This document shows positions 46,063 through 57,589 of a DNA stretch of 64,000 nt, piece by piece. Within the stretch, counting starts at the first letter, position 1. The number at the start of each line of letters is the position of its first letter. The notes under the pieces were generated by a model that saw only the letters and a program-made list of their open reading frames with translations, was not told the origin of the DNA and did not search any database. The stretch is from Taiwanofungus camphoratus (Eukaryota; Basidiomycota; Agaricomycetes; Polyporales; Taiwanofungaceae), in contig CP021226.1 of assembly GCA_003999685.1 (NCBI GenBank), forward strand, positions 1,674,001 through 1,738,000. The letters run 5' to 3'. The translations under genes and the position numbers were made by a program.

Positions 46063-47564
46063 CTAGAAGTCCTCGTCGAGCGAGCTGCAGAAATCCATCA
46101 GTCATAGTCCTGATATGAATAATAGACAGACGCACAAAGACTTGCTCGCTACTTCCGACTTCCCGCTTGCGGCCGATGCGTTCACACCAGCCTTCGCATA
46201 ATCAGATACACGCTTCTCGAAGAAGTTGGTCTTCCCTTGCAATGAGATCATGTCCATGAAGTCAAAGGGGTTCGTGGAATTGTAGATCTTCGGATCACCG
46301 AGTGCGAAAACCAATCGGTCCGCGACAAACTCAATGTACTGGCACATGAGTTTCGCGTTCATGCCAATGAGCGCACAAGGCAGTGCATCTATCGAAAGAC
46401 AGTAAGCATAGCTTGATGGTAACATGGGAAGGAACACACCCGTGAGGAACTCCTGTTCGATCTCAACAGCCTCCATAATGATCCTTTTGATAACCTCAGG
46501 GTGCGGCCGCCTCTTGAGGTGAATGAAAAGCAAACACGCAAAGTCGGTGTGCATGCCCTCATCACGACTTATCAGCTCATTCGAGAACGTCAGACCAGGC
46601 ATCAGGCCACGCTTCTTGAGCCAGAAAATGGACGCAAAGGACCCAGAGAAGAAAATGCCCTCTACTGCAGCAAAGGCAACGAGTCGCTCAGCAAATGTAG
46701 ACTTCTTATCCGAAATCCACCGCAATGCCCAGTCAGCCTTCTTCTTGATACAAGGGATGGTGTCAATGGCGTCAAAGAGATGTTCTCGCTGCTGAGGGTC
46801 CTTGATGTAAGTATCGATGAGAAGGGAGTATGTCTCGGAGTGAATGTTCTCCATCATGATCTGGAAGCCATAGAAGCATCGCGCTTCTGCAGCCTGTACC
46901 TCATTGGAGAACCGCTCAACGAGATTCTCGTTGACAATGCCATCCGACGCAGCAAAGAACGCGAGAACATGCGAAAGGAAGTGTCTCTCGCCGTCGTTCA
47001 AGCGGTTGTTCCAGTCATGCAGGTCCTTCGATAGGTCAATCTCCTCCATCGTCCAGAAAGAAGCCTCGGCCTTCTTATACATCTGCCAGATCTACATACA
47101 AACGTCAGTTGCAACACATGTGTGAAGATGATGTACCAACCTCATGGTACTGGATGGGGAATAGAACAAAACGACGCTTCGACTCCATCAACAGGGGCTC
47201 CATATCTGCCATGTAATATTAGAATGCTTGGGCTCCACACCATGTCGAAGATACTTACGTTCAGGCAGATCAACTTCTCCAATCCACTGACTACGATACT
47301 GTGCAAGTTCATGATCCTCCTCCGCCTCCGAGTCGGAGTCCGGTGAGTCTGAGCGACGTTCATCATCAACAAAATCAACTGCTGGCTTCTTCGAGGGCTT
47401 AGTTGGTGTCGTCAATGACATGGCATCAAAGGCAGCAGCGGCCTCGAAGTCAAACAGTCAGCCAATGGATCAATGAAGTACAACGGACTCTGGCATACCT
47501 TTTTGCTCGGTGTGGGAGCAGGAGATACAACACGAGGGGGAGTACTGGTGCCGGCAAAAGACAT
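46063..47564 (-). CDS. RNR2: Ribonucleotide reductase small subunit (class Ia, R2)
   Basis: Makes the tyrosyl radical that lets ribonucleotide reductase turn ribonucleotides into deoxyribonucleotides. The N-terminus [20 protein letters not shown] is disordered, then [19 protein letters not shown] and [20 protein letters not shown]. The ferritin-like core shows the metal and radical motifs: [40 protein letters not shown] (ligand Glu and His, radical Tyr in HSETY), [20 protein letters not shown] and [19 protein letters not shown]. The last exon is only 22 bases and, through a GTGCGT donor at 46135, gives the R1-docking tail SFSLDEDF. The stop at 46102 seen without that splice would destroy the tail. 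Complete and probably functional. Its promoter has cell-cycle elements. Confidence 0.96.
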
Positions 47565-47899
47565 GATAGTATGAGACAGTAGAATCAGGTGTTCAATAAG
47601 GAGTAACAAGATTGTAGGCGGTGGCAGGAATGACGGACAGTGGAATACAGGAAGGGATTTTATACTTTTCTGCTCTGTTGGCGCGTTGTTTTGACACTTA
47701 AACAAGGACGCGTCGCGTTTAATGTCACGGTTGACGAGTTTTTCCGGGCACGTGACCGTACCTTATCATCAGGTGTTGTGATCCACACTGAGATATAGCA
47801 ACATACAGTTCTATAGGATTACGCTTTATTTTTTGGAATGCTAGATGCACGCTGCTCAGAAATCCATCTTCCCCCAACTCTACTTATACCAAGAGCTTA
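47565..47899 (-). promoter_or_regulatory. RNR2 promoter with MCB-like (ACGCGT) and E2F-like sites
   Basis: A palindromic ACGCGT, the MluI cell-cycle box bound by MBF in yeasts, lies at 47708-47713, with an adjacent CGCG. A TTGGCGCG site resembling the E2F/MBF core lies at 47678-47685. A TATAAAA box on the minus strand lies at 47658-47664, about 95 bases before the ATG. The order fits an S-phase promoter. The spacer also contains the 3' region of nothing else on this side, since the next gene ends at 47900. Confidence 0.6.
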
Positions 47900-49629
47900 T
47901 TACGATAGGGATGCCCCTACGAGCGTCGGCGCGACGCATACCCCTTCTTGTGTGCGAATTCTATGTACACTCTTTGTCGCCGGGTTCACCCAAGCGGCCT
48001 CCTTGCTCTCGAGAGTGGTAAAGCCTGTGGGAGGGGGCATCGATCAGCTGGTGTCAACCGCGATCGAGTATGAATCAGGACGATCATCGCCAATACGTAC
48101 CCGGCTGAACAGTTTCGAATATTTTTTTCTTTGGATTTAGCTGGGATAGTGGGGTCGCGCCTGTCATATACAAATAGTGAGCTTTGTTATTCACCAGTAA
48201 CTCAGAGCTAAACGGACTTTCGAAATCTGGCCCTTCGAAGTAGACACGTTCGCCCGGCTTGGAATTAGGTGGGGGCTGAATGAGTTCGATGCCGTCCTCT
48301 TTGCCATCCTTAGATGTTGCCTGACAGTGAGGTACGGTCTACGGTCAATCGATATGCGTATGAGAGCTGTGAATTGGGACATACGCAGAGGACCATGGCA
48401 AAACTCTTGACGCCACGCATGTTCGCTGGTTTCAAATTGCACTGACTGATGTCAGCATTGTGAGGAATAAGAGCGGGAGAAATCTAGATCCTTACTACGC
48501 CGACTAGATACTTGTCCCGCATCTCTTCAATGGGAATATAGTGCACCAGTCCTGACACCACGGTGCGCGGACCTGTTTCTTCGCCAAAATCAATTTGCTA
48601 GATGCAGCAGCCATTTCAACAAGGTGGTTGATAGGATAATCTCAAAGACGCAATACGCACTTCGACGTAAAGGCCATCCGCGTCAGGGTGTTTCTTAACT
48701 TGAGGTATCAAGATATTATTCAGACAACCAGCTCTCAAAGTGGAGCATGCACCGAGGCTTACTGTCGATAATGTGCCCGACACGCAAGTCAATCATGGAG
48801 GGAACTGGCTCCCCAGCTCCTTCTTCCGCGATCGCTTTGCCCCCGCCACCACCGCTAGCACCCGCCTTCTTCTTTCCTGTCTCAGCTGCTTCAGGTGCTT
48901 TCTTCTCTTTTTCTTTCTTCTCCTTTTTCGGCACCTTGCCTTCGCTACTTGCAATCTCTTGGGACTTCTCTTCCTCAACTGCGGGTGTATCTTTGTTCTT
49001 TTTTCCTTTGGCTACTGCAAGAGCCGATGATGTGGCGGCTTGAGAATTGCCAGCCGAAGCTTTTTCTTTCTTTTTTGGCGGATCAGCCTTCCGCTCAATT
49101 TTTGGCGCATTATCGAGATCGAAAGCCACAGAAGAAAACGCGGGTGACAGGGCTGCAGCAGCCTTGCTCACGGAAGGTATTGATTGAACATGGTCAAAAT
49201 AGCGCGTCAGCGCGGGACACGACCAGTATTGAGCGGGCTGCAGTTGAGACTACGTTATGATAAATTCAACTGACATGGTTCAGCAAATAGGCATGGAATG
49301 ACATACGAAAATAAGATGCAGAGCGCCATAAAGCGCGACATCCGCCGCCGTCAGATAATTACTAACAAGATATGTGCGAGGGGTAAGTTCACTGTCTAGA
49401 TCCTATGTTGATATCTCAAAATCGCCTTCAACAAAGTTCCTTATTCTGTTCTCACCTTTAACCTCTCCGGCTTGGCAATATCACCTTGTGCAATCTTCTC
49501 AATCCACTCTGCCACTTGGGTCTTGTCCTTCTCCGATCTGCCAAAATCCTTGCTGCCATCTGTGGCGGCATTGGCGACAAGACTTCGTAGGGGAACATCC
49601 AATTTAGACAGAGCTGCCGCCGATGACAT
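47900..49629 (-). CDS. Arc1/AIMP1-like tRNA-binding cofactor of aminoacyl-tRNA synthetases
   Basis: Cytosolic protein that delivers tRNA to methionyl- and glutamyl-tRNA synthetases. Three parts are seen in order. A GST-C-like N-terminal domain starts MSSAAALSKLDVPLRSLV and continues RTYLVSNYLTAADVALYGAL and YFDHVQSIPSVSKAAAALSP. A lysine/alanine/glutamate-rich linker (KKEKKEKEKKAPEAAETGKK) binds RNA in the relatives. The C-terminal EMAPII-type OB domain reads SMIDLRVGHIIDSKPR, HPDADGLYVEQIDFGEETG, RTVVSGLVHYIPIEEMRDKY, MRGVKSFAMVLCAS, then PGERVYFEGPDFE and FTTLESKEAAWVNPATKSVH, ending VGASLS at 47900. Five or more short introns. The methionine chosen lies directly at the family start; upstream Mets exist. 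Confidence 0.92.
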
Positions 49630-51530
49630 TGTCCTCTGCAGAACAAGTAGAGATAAACAGTTTAGATGGCTTCTATAACCTGAAAGCAGCGACATCCGAG
49701 TCAGGAAATTCAGCAGCACTGACGTGACCAGAGGGCGCGGTCACACCGACTGTCACACGTAAGTAAATCCTATCTAGATCTGGTCATACCGTATACTTAT
49801 TGTCATTGCATCTTGTGCTGGCACTGCTCACTACATCCTTGCTTCTATGCGTGTCTCGAGTCTTCAATGTCAGTGTCTGTGTTCCCCTCCTTGTGCCTTG
49901 CTTGCTCCCATCTTTCCACAAGTAACAGCATAGGTGCAGCACACGTCAATGCACCGTGACACAGATTTTCGAAATCCATGACTTGGAAGCATCCTGTCTC
50001 CTCCTGCAACAGTATCATAATGATCCAGAGCGATAGAGCCATCCGCGTATTTTTATCGCTTGAGGTGCGAATTCATTATGGAGCAACAGCGGGGCGTTGA
50101 AGGAAGACCCATGCCGATCACCATCTTCAATTTTGTCGCCGGCGCCCGACCGCGACTGCGCTGCTTGTCCACAATCCTTTTTCGCCGTACCGCGCATTGA
50201 CGGCGGCGTTGTACAGCTGTGAGCATGGGCTACACGCAGACACCGCCGAGGCTCTGTGATGGCCTGACACGCCCAACATCCTGGCATGCCCACCGCGCCT
50301 GTGCAACCGGGTGGCATGTCCCCCACCACGGTGCATTGGGTCAGCAGCCGAGTTGACGCCTGCTTGATCGTGTCCCGGCTCCCCTCCAGCGCCGCCCCTG
50401 GCCCCTTCAAGGCCGCACGCCCAGCGTCCTCGCCGGACCCGGCGTCGTGTTATAGATCGACAGATGCCGATGTGATCATTTGTCGAAGCGGGGCCGACCA
50501 GCGCAGGGCCGCACGCGCGGTGTCCCGCGTGTGCGGGCAGCGGCATCTATCCCCATCGTCCCATCTTCCCATTGCCGTTCTGCGGTGAGCATCGCACGCG
50601 TCTGATCGCACTCCGTTGTAGGCGACTCGAAACTGGACGGCCATCATGGCACCGCGCACCCCAGGCTGGGGACCATGCCGTGCCCGGGGCTCGGAGGCCC
50701 TCAGGCTCGCACAGCGTCGAGGGAGACGATGGTGCCGATTGCATATACATATCCAGCCTCGCCAGCTCTGTTACGAGACGTGCGTGGACCACATTCCCGT
50801 TGTGTCGAGCGGCGAAACGGAGCGCTGTTCCTGAAGGCCTGACCCCGCGCGCGGTTCGCATATCCGATCCCAGCAAATGCCTGCAATGTGGATCCCAGAA
50901 GTTAGAACATGCATCCCGGCGCTCTGCTGGGACGCCCTGGCACGCTGGGCGGGTTTGCAGCCCCGGGTCCGCAATGCTTGAATGCTAGTAGGCCTCTGCG
51001 CAATAGAAGGCCGATTATCTCAATGGCACATTCGACACGAGTCTCTGGTAAGTTTGAAAGTGACAACGATTCTCTGTCAGGCTCCTGTGCTCTTTTGTTC
51101 CGACGGCAGGACGTCGGACGACGTCCTTGGCCGGGGCGCGCTTCTTGTGCAACGGATCGTGCGTGTAGCGCATCCTTACTGGCGGTATCGTTGTGCATGT
51201 GATGACATCATTCCACTGGCTGTCGTGAACAGACTGAGCGAAATGCTTCCTCCAGATGGCCAACGTGCGTTCTGAGGTCCTTGTACTGACTGCGAAACGG
51301 CAACTCGAACACTCGAACACGCTTTAAAGCAGGAGGCGCTGAAAGCGCCGCCGTTCGACATTCAACGTACAGACATACACACATTGGCATTTTGCACAAC
51401 ACAATCATCGCTCTAGCAGTGCCGCATTCGACTCGCCCACCGAGTCCGCTCAGACAAGTGACGACCACACACGAACACGCACGCGCGCCCGCCCGTTTCT
51501 CGGCCCGGCCGCTGCGCGCTTCCTCTCCCC
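49630..51530. other. Long spacer, G+C-rich from about 50.1 kb, no gene recognised
   Basis: About 1.9 kb with many overlapping open frames on both strands. Their number reflects high G+C (few stops) rather than coding: no frame shows motifs, plausible splice joins or a consistent phase. I see no tandem or inverted repeats long enough to call a mobile element. It holds the promoter of the Arc1-like gene and the 3' region of the oxalate decarboxylase. Confidence 0.45.
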
Positions 51531-53235
51531 TTACGCCAGCGCACCGTCCTTCACCGGGACGCGCTCCTTGCGCAGCGCGTCCGTGAACGCCTTCCCGACG
51601 TTCAGGTGCGCCTGCACGAGGTCCGGCGGAGTGAGCGCAAGCCACTGCTCGAGCGAGAACTCCTCGAACCTGCGCGCGCACGCGGGCCATCAGCACCCGC
51701 CATCCCGGGAGGGGGCGATACAGAGGCAGGGCGGGACGCGGACGCACCTGGACGCGCGGAAGATCTCGAGCATCTCGAGCGGGCCGTCGCCGATGTTCTC
51801 GACGTAGTGCCCGTTGTTCGCGGGCACGACGAGCACGTCGCCCGCGACGGCGTTGAACGTGCGCACGGCGGCGGGGCCCGTGAACACCGTCGCCTTCGCG
51901 TGCCCGCGCACGAAGTACGCCCACTGCGCAGGCGCGCGGGCGCGTCAGCACCGCGGTCAGTCCGGGCAGGCCAAGCGCCAAGCGGCACGCACCTCGTCCG
52001 CGTTCGGGTGCCAGTGCATCTCGCGCAGCGCGCGGGGCTCGATGAGGACGTGGGCCGCGGCGATGGTCGTGGCGGGGAAGTTCGCCGCGTCCGCGATGCG
52101 CACCTCGCCGCCGGGCGTCTTGACCGGCTGTTGCGCGAGCAGGCGGTGCACGAGGCGCCGCGGCGCGGGCGTGACCCCCGCTGGTGCCTCTTCCGCGAGC
52201 GTCTTCTTGGAGAGGATGGACTGGAAGATGAACTTTTCTACGGTGGGTGGTGTGCGGGTGAGCGATCTTGGACGGGGGGGGAACGAAGGGGAGGAGGGAA
52301 GGGGGAAAGGGGGAGGGAAGAAAAAAAAAAAGGCAAAGAGAGGAAGAAAGGGCCAGGAGTACGAGGGGGGATGCGCACCGGACTCGGGGAGGTGGTCGAT
52401 CGTCTCAGGGCGTACCCTAAAGTTCTTGCGGAGGATGTCGCGGGGCGTGTGCGCGATCCAGTCGGTCAGGTTGAACGCCTTGTACTCGGACGCCTCGCCG
52501 TCGTCGAAGATCTGGCGCCTGCATCAGCATCTGCGCACGGCGCGTGGCCTATGCGCCGGAGGCGGACACGCACCAGCAGGAACTCACAGCCGCCCTCGAG
52601 GCCCTGGAGCGAGTGGGGCACGCCGCGGGGGAAGAACCAGAGGTCGCCCTCCGCGACGTCCTCCTCGAAGTAGAGCCCGCCGTAGTCGATGCCGGTGATG
52701 CGTACGCGGCCCTGTAGGATGTACGCCCACTCGGACGAGTTGTGCCTGGGTGCAGCGTGAGCACGCCTCGCGGCCGTGAACAGTCTCGGGCGGACTCACC
52801 AGTGCAGGTCGCGCACGGCGCCTGGGCACATGTGCGGGGGGACAGACGTGAGCTCCGGACTCGGTCGCTGGGGAGGTCAAGGGGACGCACCTTCGTCGAG
52901 GCGCATGTTGGTGCCGGCGAGCTCGCGGGACATGGGGAGCTCACGCACGGTGACCTCGCGGGCCCAGCCGCCATCCTCGATGCGCATGTGCGAGTCCTGG
53001 CGTGCGGTTAGCAGGTTAGGCGGTGAGTGCGAGGAGCGGGCACGGAGCGGGGATGTAGCGGATACGCACGGCGAAGGACCACTTCATGTTGAGGACGGTG
53101 CCGTGGTCTGTGGGCGGGGGCCTGATCATGTCTGGGTTCTGGCGCTCGCGGTCGGGGTTGCGGGGGCCGACGATGTTGGAACCGCGGCCGTCGTAGGCGG
53201 GCTCGGGGGGTGCGGACGTAGCCTGTTGCTGCATG
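51531..53235 (-). CDS. Bicupin oxalate decarboxylase family protein
   Basis: Two-barrel cupin of the manganese oxalate decarboxylase family, which splits oxalate to formate and CO2. The N-terminus [20 protein letters not shown] has no signal peptide. Barrel 1: [18 protein letters not shown], spliced to [20 protein letters not shown] (metal ligands His, His, Glu) and [20 protein letters not shown] (fourth His). Lid: [20 protein letters not shown]. Barrel 2: [20 protein letters not shown], spliced to [16 protein letters not shown], and [20 protein letters not shown]. The last exon reads [20 protein letters not shown]. Both metal sites look complete. The lid tetrapeptide is SEYK where the Bacillus decarboxylase has SENS; the catalytic Glu is kept. 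A TATATAA box lies at about 53342. One intron holds a long pyrimidine tract. The family also includes oxidases, so activity is inferred. Confidence 0.88.
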
Positions 53236-54052
53236 GTGTGTAGCACACTGAGAATGGTGAGTTGGGTAATCTACCTGGATATGCGGCAGTGATGGTGTTG
53301 GGTTAAGGGATATGGTGCGCTGTGAAGGGGGATGGAGGGGTTTATATAAGGAGTGGGCGCAGGTATGTCATGAGCGAGAGCTGCGCTGACGGAGGAGGCC
53401 AGTCTATGCTCTCTGCACGCCCATGATCGCCTTGAGTGCAAGAATAGCACACCCCACGTTGTGCTATTTTTGGCTGAGATGTTTATTTATAAACAGAGCC
53501 TCCCGGGCTAGATCGGGCGGCGGTGGTGCAAGGTCCAGAGCAGGTTTGGCTTGTCGTCGGCTCGCTAAATCTTCGAGTACGCTTACGTTTCGCAGTCGTA
53601 CCATCATTGCAGTGCAGCACTCATTCGGCCACCCGAGCGCATGCATCTCCAAGTACTTCGAGGACCAACGCGTCTGATCGATGATCGATGATCTCCCTAG
53701 AGTCTCTTGCACCGGTATAGAAGCTCGTCGCTGCCGGTCTCACGCTCAATAGCAGTTCTAGTGTGTTCTCAAATGTTTCTGGGCGCAAACATGGTCCACT
53801 GCTCACAATGCCCAGAATACAGTACACATATATCAATTACCCTAGGTTCTACGCTAGACGACGATGAATAAGGAGAGAACAAAAAGACCGGGGTATTATC
53901 GTATCGCTGCCTGCAGCGAAGCCGACACCAGTGCTGCTACTACATACAAATTCTACAATGGATTCAACAGACCGACGAGCGCAGTCCGGTACAATTCACC
54001 ATAACGACTCACAGCCGCACGCCCAAGAAGCAGCGCGGCGCGAGCAGCGCAA
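53236..54052. other. Spacer between oxalate decarboxylase and Argonaute
   Basis: Holds the oxalate decarboxylase promoter (minus-strand TATATAA near 53342-53348, about 110 bases before the ATG) and the Argonaute 3' region. Frames at 53423-53836 have no motif. Nothing else is seen. Confidence 0.45.
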
Positions 54053-57000
54053 TCAAATGTAAAACATGCTCTCTCGCAAGTCCGGATGCACACCCTCGCC
54101 CCACATCTCCACCGCGCGCTGGAAGACGCGGTCCCTCTCCTCCCTCCCTGCCCGGCCTCCGCCCGAAGCGCCGCCCTCGGGAGCGTTCAACAGCGAGTTG
54201 ATGTAGCACCGCCCCCGCTCGCACGCGATGTCGGCATAGTACGCGGCGGGCACGAGGCTCACGGCCTTGGTCGCGCGCGCGTACAGGTAGCTCGCCTTGT
54301 GCGTGCCCTGCTGGAGCGTGTCCGCGTCGTAGCGGCTCTCGTCGTACACCACGACGTAGTGCGTCGGCCGCACCGTGCCCTGCAGCCCCGCGTGCGCCTG
54401 TGCGCGAGCATACACGTGTGAGCAGCGTTAGGAACGTAGGAGACAGACAGGCCGTGCGCACCTGCAGGTAGAAATCGAAACGGTATATGTCGGTGACGCC
54501 CTTGTCGACGACGGTGCCGGGGAGCGTGTTGCCATTCTTGGCCATGTTCTTGGGCTCGGTGGGCAGGAAGCGAGCATGGTGGCGCTTTCCGCAGACCACG
54601 ATCGTCAATTTGGGTCGATAAGGCGCATTCGGGGAGAACTCCTTGAATGCATCCAGGATCCTCGGTAGCTCTTCCCGCAACAGTACATCGTATTGCCCCT
54701 GAACAGGTTATCTTCAGGGTACATCACCTTGCAAGAACACGGCGAAACTCCTCGGACACCCCATCACGGAAGACATGCACTCGCTCCGGAAGACACTTGT
54801 TCCTCTGTTGATAGAGAAGCAGCCGCTCCACCATCATACGGGTCAGGTCCTCGACCATCTGCATATATAGCAAGTCAGTGACTGCGCCTCCCGCGATGTG
54901 ATCGCGCGCACGTACCTCCTTCGCATCCTTGTTCCAGTCCGGCTTTTGCAGCGCGAGACTCGCCGGAAAGTGGGCAAAGTCGTCATCTACGCTTGCCACC
55001 ACCGCGGCGATGGACGGCGTCCCTTCCACGCTCCCCGGGCCAGGGTGCGTCACGTCTATGCCCACGAGCATCGTCTTTTCCTCTCTGAGCCACGTCATCG
55101 ACTGCGGGTTCAACGAGTGATTGATGCCCCCGAGCTTCGTGTTGACCTTGAGTGCTACATTTGAGAAGTACTGGTCTTGCTTCTGCGGTTCACCTCGGGC
55201 CTTTGTCAGAAGCATACACACGGTGTGAAGACCAAGTACCACGTCCCCAAGGCGCTTGATGCCAGGATAAATGTGTTTATCAACACCCGATAACAGCACA
55301 AGCACAAAACTCGGCTTTCTCTGAGGGTTGAGATTGTCCACGATGGTCTTCCGGATCTGGGCTATGGCTGCACTCCGCGACGGATCCGACTTGCGGTCAT
55401 AAGGTTCCAGCCGCGGCGTGGCCATGATTGTTGGAGGTCCGTCCGGGACAACCATGCCGCTCGAGCGGCACTTCTGCGCGAATGTTCGAAGGAACTTCAC
55501 AAGCTCAGGGTCCTGTGCGCCTACAAACCCGCCTTTGCGACCATCCTGCACGAGCAAAACCGCCCAGTTTGTCATGTCACCTCCCGATTGGAACTCGACG
55601 TCGAGGATGTTCCAACTGCCGCTTTTGGTATTAATCCGCTTGCCAGCTTTGTAAGCGGGTGTTGGAGGAGGAAGAATCCGGCCAGGCACAACGGCCATGT
55701 CTTGCTTCACAGAGAGTCCAAATGAATCGAGCGGTCCTGTGGGTGCACCCGGGAGAAAACCCAAGTCATGAAATCCTTGGTTGACGATCGCATCTGCATT
55801 CACGGCAGGAGGCTTGCTGGCGTATTTGATCATGGCGGCTGTGGCACCCCCATCGAGCCTGCCGCGATACACCTGGCCAGGCAGTATCTCGCAGACCTCC
55901 GCCGGGACGTAAATAGGCTTCTGCGAATTGCCAACGTTGACGACTGGCAGGTCGGCATGCTTCAAGATGATGTCATACTCTTTCACGAAACGTCAGCATA
56001 ACACGAGTACGATCACGGACATACGTACTTTCCCTAAAATACCGCTCGACGGTCACTGTGCCCCCAAGCTCCGCACAGTCGAATGTCATATCTCGGGCAT
56101 TCTTGTCCATGATACGAAAGATGGTCCTCTTGCGTGTGTAGCCCAAGTGAGAAGTCGATATTTCAACTTCTGAGAGAATTCCGTAGGCATTCTTCCAGAC
56201 TGTTGCGCAAATGCGCGCATTGCGTCTGCCAGGTTCCCAGGAACGTAGAACGCCGTCATACAAACGTTGATATTCACCATTAATTGTTTGTACGCAGGAC
56301 GCACAGACATGAAGAAGCCTTTCCAGGCTTCTAATCCGAGCGCCAGTGGCCGCCATTCGGACGATGGAGAGAAATAGCGGTTTCTGCCAACTCGGATTCC
56401 AGTCTTGTTGGCGTGCTGCTGCAGAACCAAATTCAAGGCAGATATAAGCGGCAGGGGATCGTGATCTTGATATTCAGGCTGTCCTTCCATATACCTAGAA
56501 TGTTCCGTCAGAGCTCCATTCACGGCGTACAAAGACTTACTCACTGCGTCAATTGGCTAGTGTTTAGCTCTCGGACAAAGTTTATGTCAACGGTAAATTC
56601 CAGGGCGTTATCTCGAGGAGCCGTCTCCCCTTCTTCGACGAATCTGATAGAAACGGAGAGAGGCTGTGGTAACTCCTTTGCGGAGACAAGCCTCTGCTTG
56701 CGATCATGTGCTATGTAGCCAGCATGGGGTGCAAATTGCGCATGGCTCTCTAGCAGCTGGAAGATGCGTTCCTTACGGTCAGTGCGCGCTTGAGCCTTGG
56801 GTGAAATCGACACGTCGTAATCGTAAAGAACACCTTTGGTGACGGTCACAGCAAAGAAATTTGCTCTGAGCGTCACCGGCCTGCCCAGGGTACCCCATCC
56901 TGGGCGGAGGGGCATCTCATCGGGCACATCCATCTCTCTGAAGGCGGTGATGAGTTGATCCGAGGTGGACAGACGTTCGTCCACCACTGCAGGCGTGTTG

Positions 57001-57227
57001 GCGGCGAAGACTTGCGCGGAGGCCCCAGGGCCCCCGTGCGACCCTCCGCCTGGCCTGCGGCCTTGTCCCTGCTGCCCTGGTCCTTGCGTGCACGGATGAT
57101 TGACGCCCCCTCCACCACGGTCTCGGCTGCTGGATCCTGAGGATACAGCAGCAGAGGTCGCACGGCTTCTTTGCGGGCCCGAGGGTCCTCCCCCTCGGCT
57201 CGGACGCTGACCTTGTCTGTTGCTCAT
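54053..57227 (-). CDS. Argonaute (QDE-2-like), slicer residues present
   Basis: Small-RNA-guided core of RNA interference. The start MSNRQGQRPSRGGGPSGPQR opens an Arg/Gly-rich tail. The N and linker domains follow (RPGWGTLGRPVTLRANFFAV, YDYDVSISPKAQ), then the PAZ region (about 55970-56300), L2 (FGLSVKQDMAVVPGRILPPP), MID (PSFVLVLLSGVDKHIYPGIK, NVALKVNTKLGGINHSL) and PIWI. The catalytic tetrad is readable: Asp in MLVGIDVTHPGPGS, Glu in the spliced KEMVEDLTRMM, Asp in VHVFRDGVSEEFRR, His in RPTHYVVVYDESR. The end is HPDLRESMFYI at 54053. About six introns. The 3' 400 bases are much richer in G+C than the MID part. A TATATAA-like box lies at about 57416 on the minus strand. A second Argonaute is usual in these fungi, so it may be one of several. 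Confidence 0.95.
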
Positions 57228-57589
57228 GGTTTTTTCCAGCGCGAAATGTGATATGTATGATGCTGGGTACGTTGAAGTTGGGCGCAATGCTCACGCAATG
57301 TCGGTGGTGCTGTACACTGTGTAATGTTTGCAGCGCGTTGAATTGTTTGCAGGCGTTGGATCTACTTGGTGATATAGATTTAGGAAAATTGGGGGCCTGC
57401 GTGGCCGGAGGGTCCATTATATAGTGGGCGCTCGAGCGACGCGTCTCGGCACCGAGCCGCCGGCTCAGATGGAAACCGCAATGAAGGTGACGTCACCGCG
57501 CGTCATAGCAAGAGCACCGATCGACCACCCTCTCCCACCCCTCCGCAACGTCTGCATCCACCGACACGCCCGCTACACGCACACCCACA
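57228..57589. promoter_or_regulatory. Divergent promoter region, Argonaute / NTF2-like gene
   Basis: This 362-base spacer lies between two start codons facing away from each other. A TATATAA-type box for the Argonaute lies near 57416-57422. The plus-strand side toward 57589 is rich in CCACC/CACGCC pyrimidine-biased repeats. No gene is seen. Confidence 0.45.

Noticed and set aside
46102-46140. RNR2 ending at the stop at 46102, or a weak donor GTCTTT
   Set aside because: The donor GTGCGT at 46135 gives the conserved tail SFSLDEDF, which fits the family far better than either alternative.
50015-51320. Many long overlapping frames on both strands
   Set aside because: High G+C leaves few stops by chance; no motif, no consistent phase and no plausible splicing were found.
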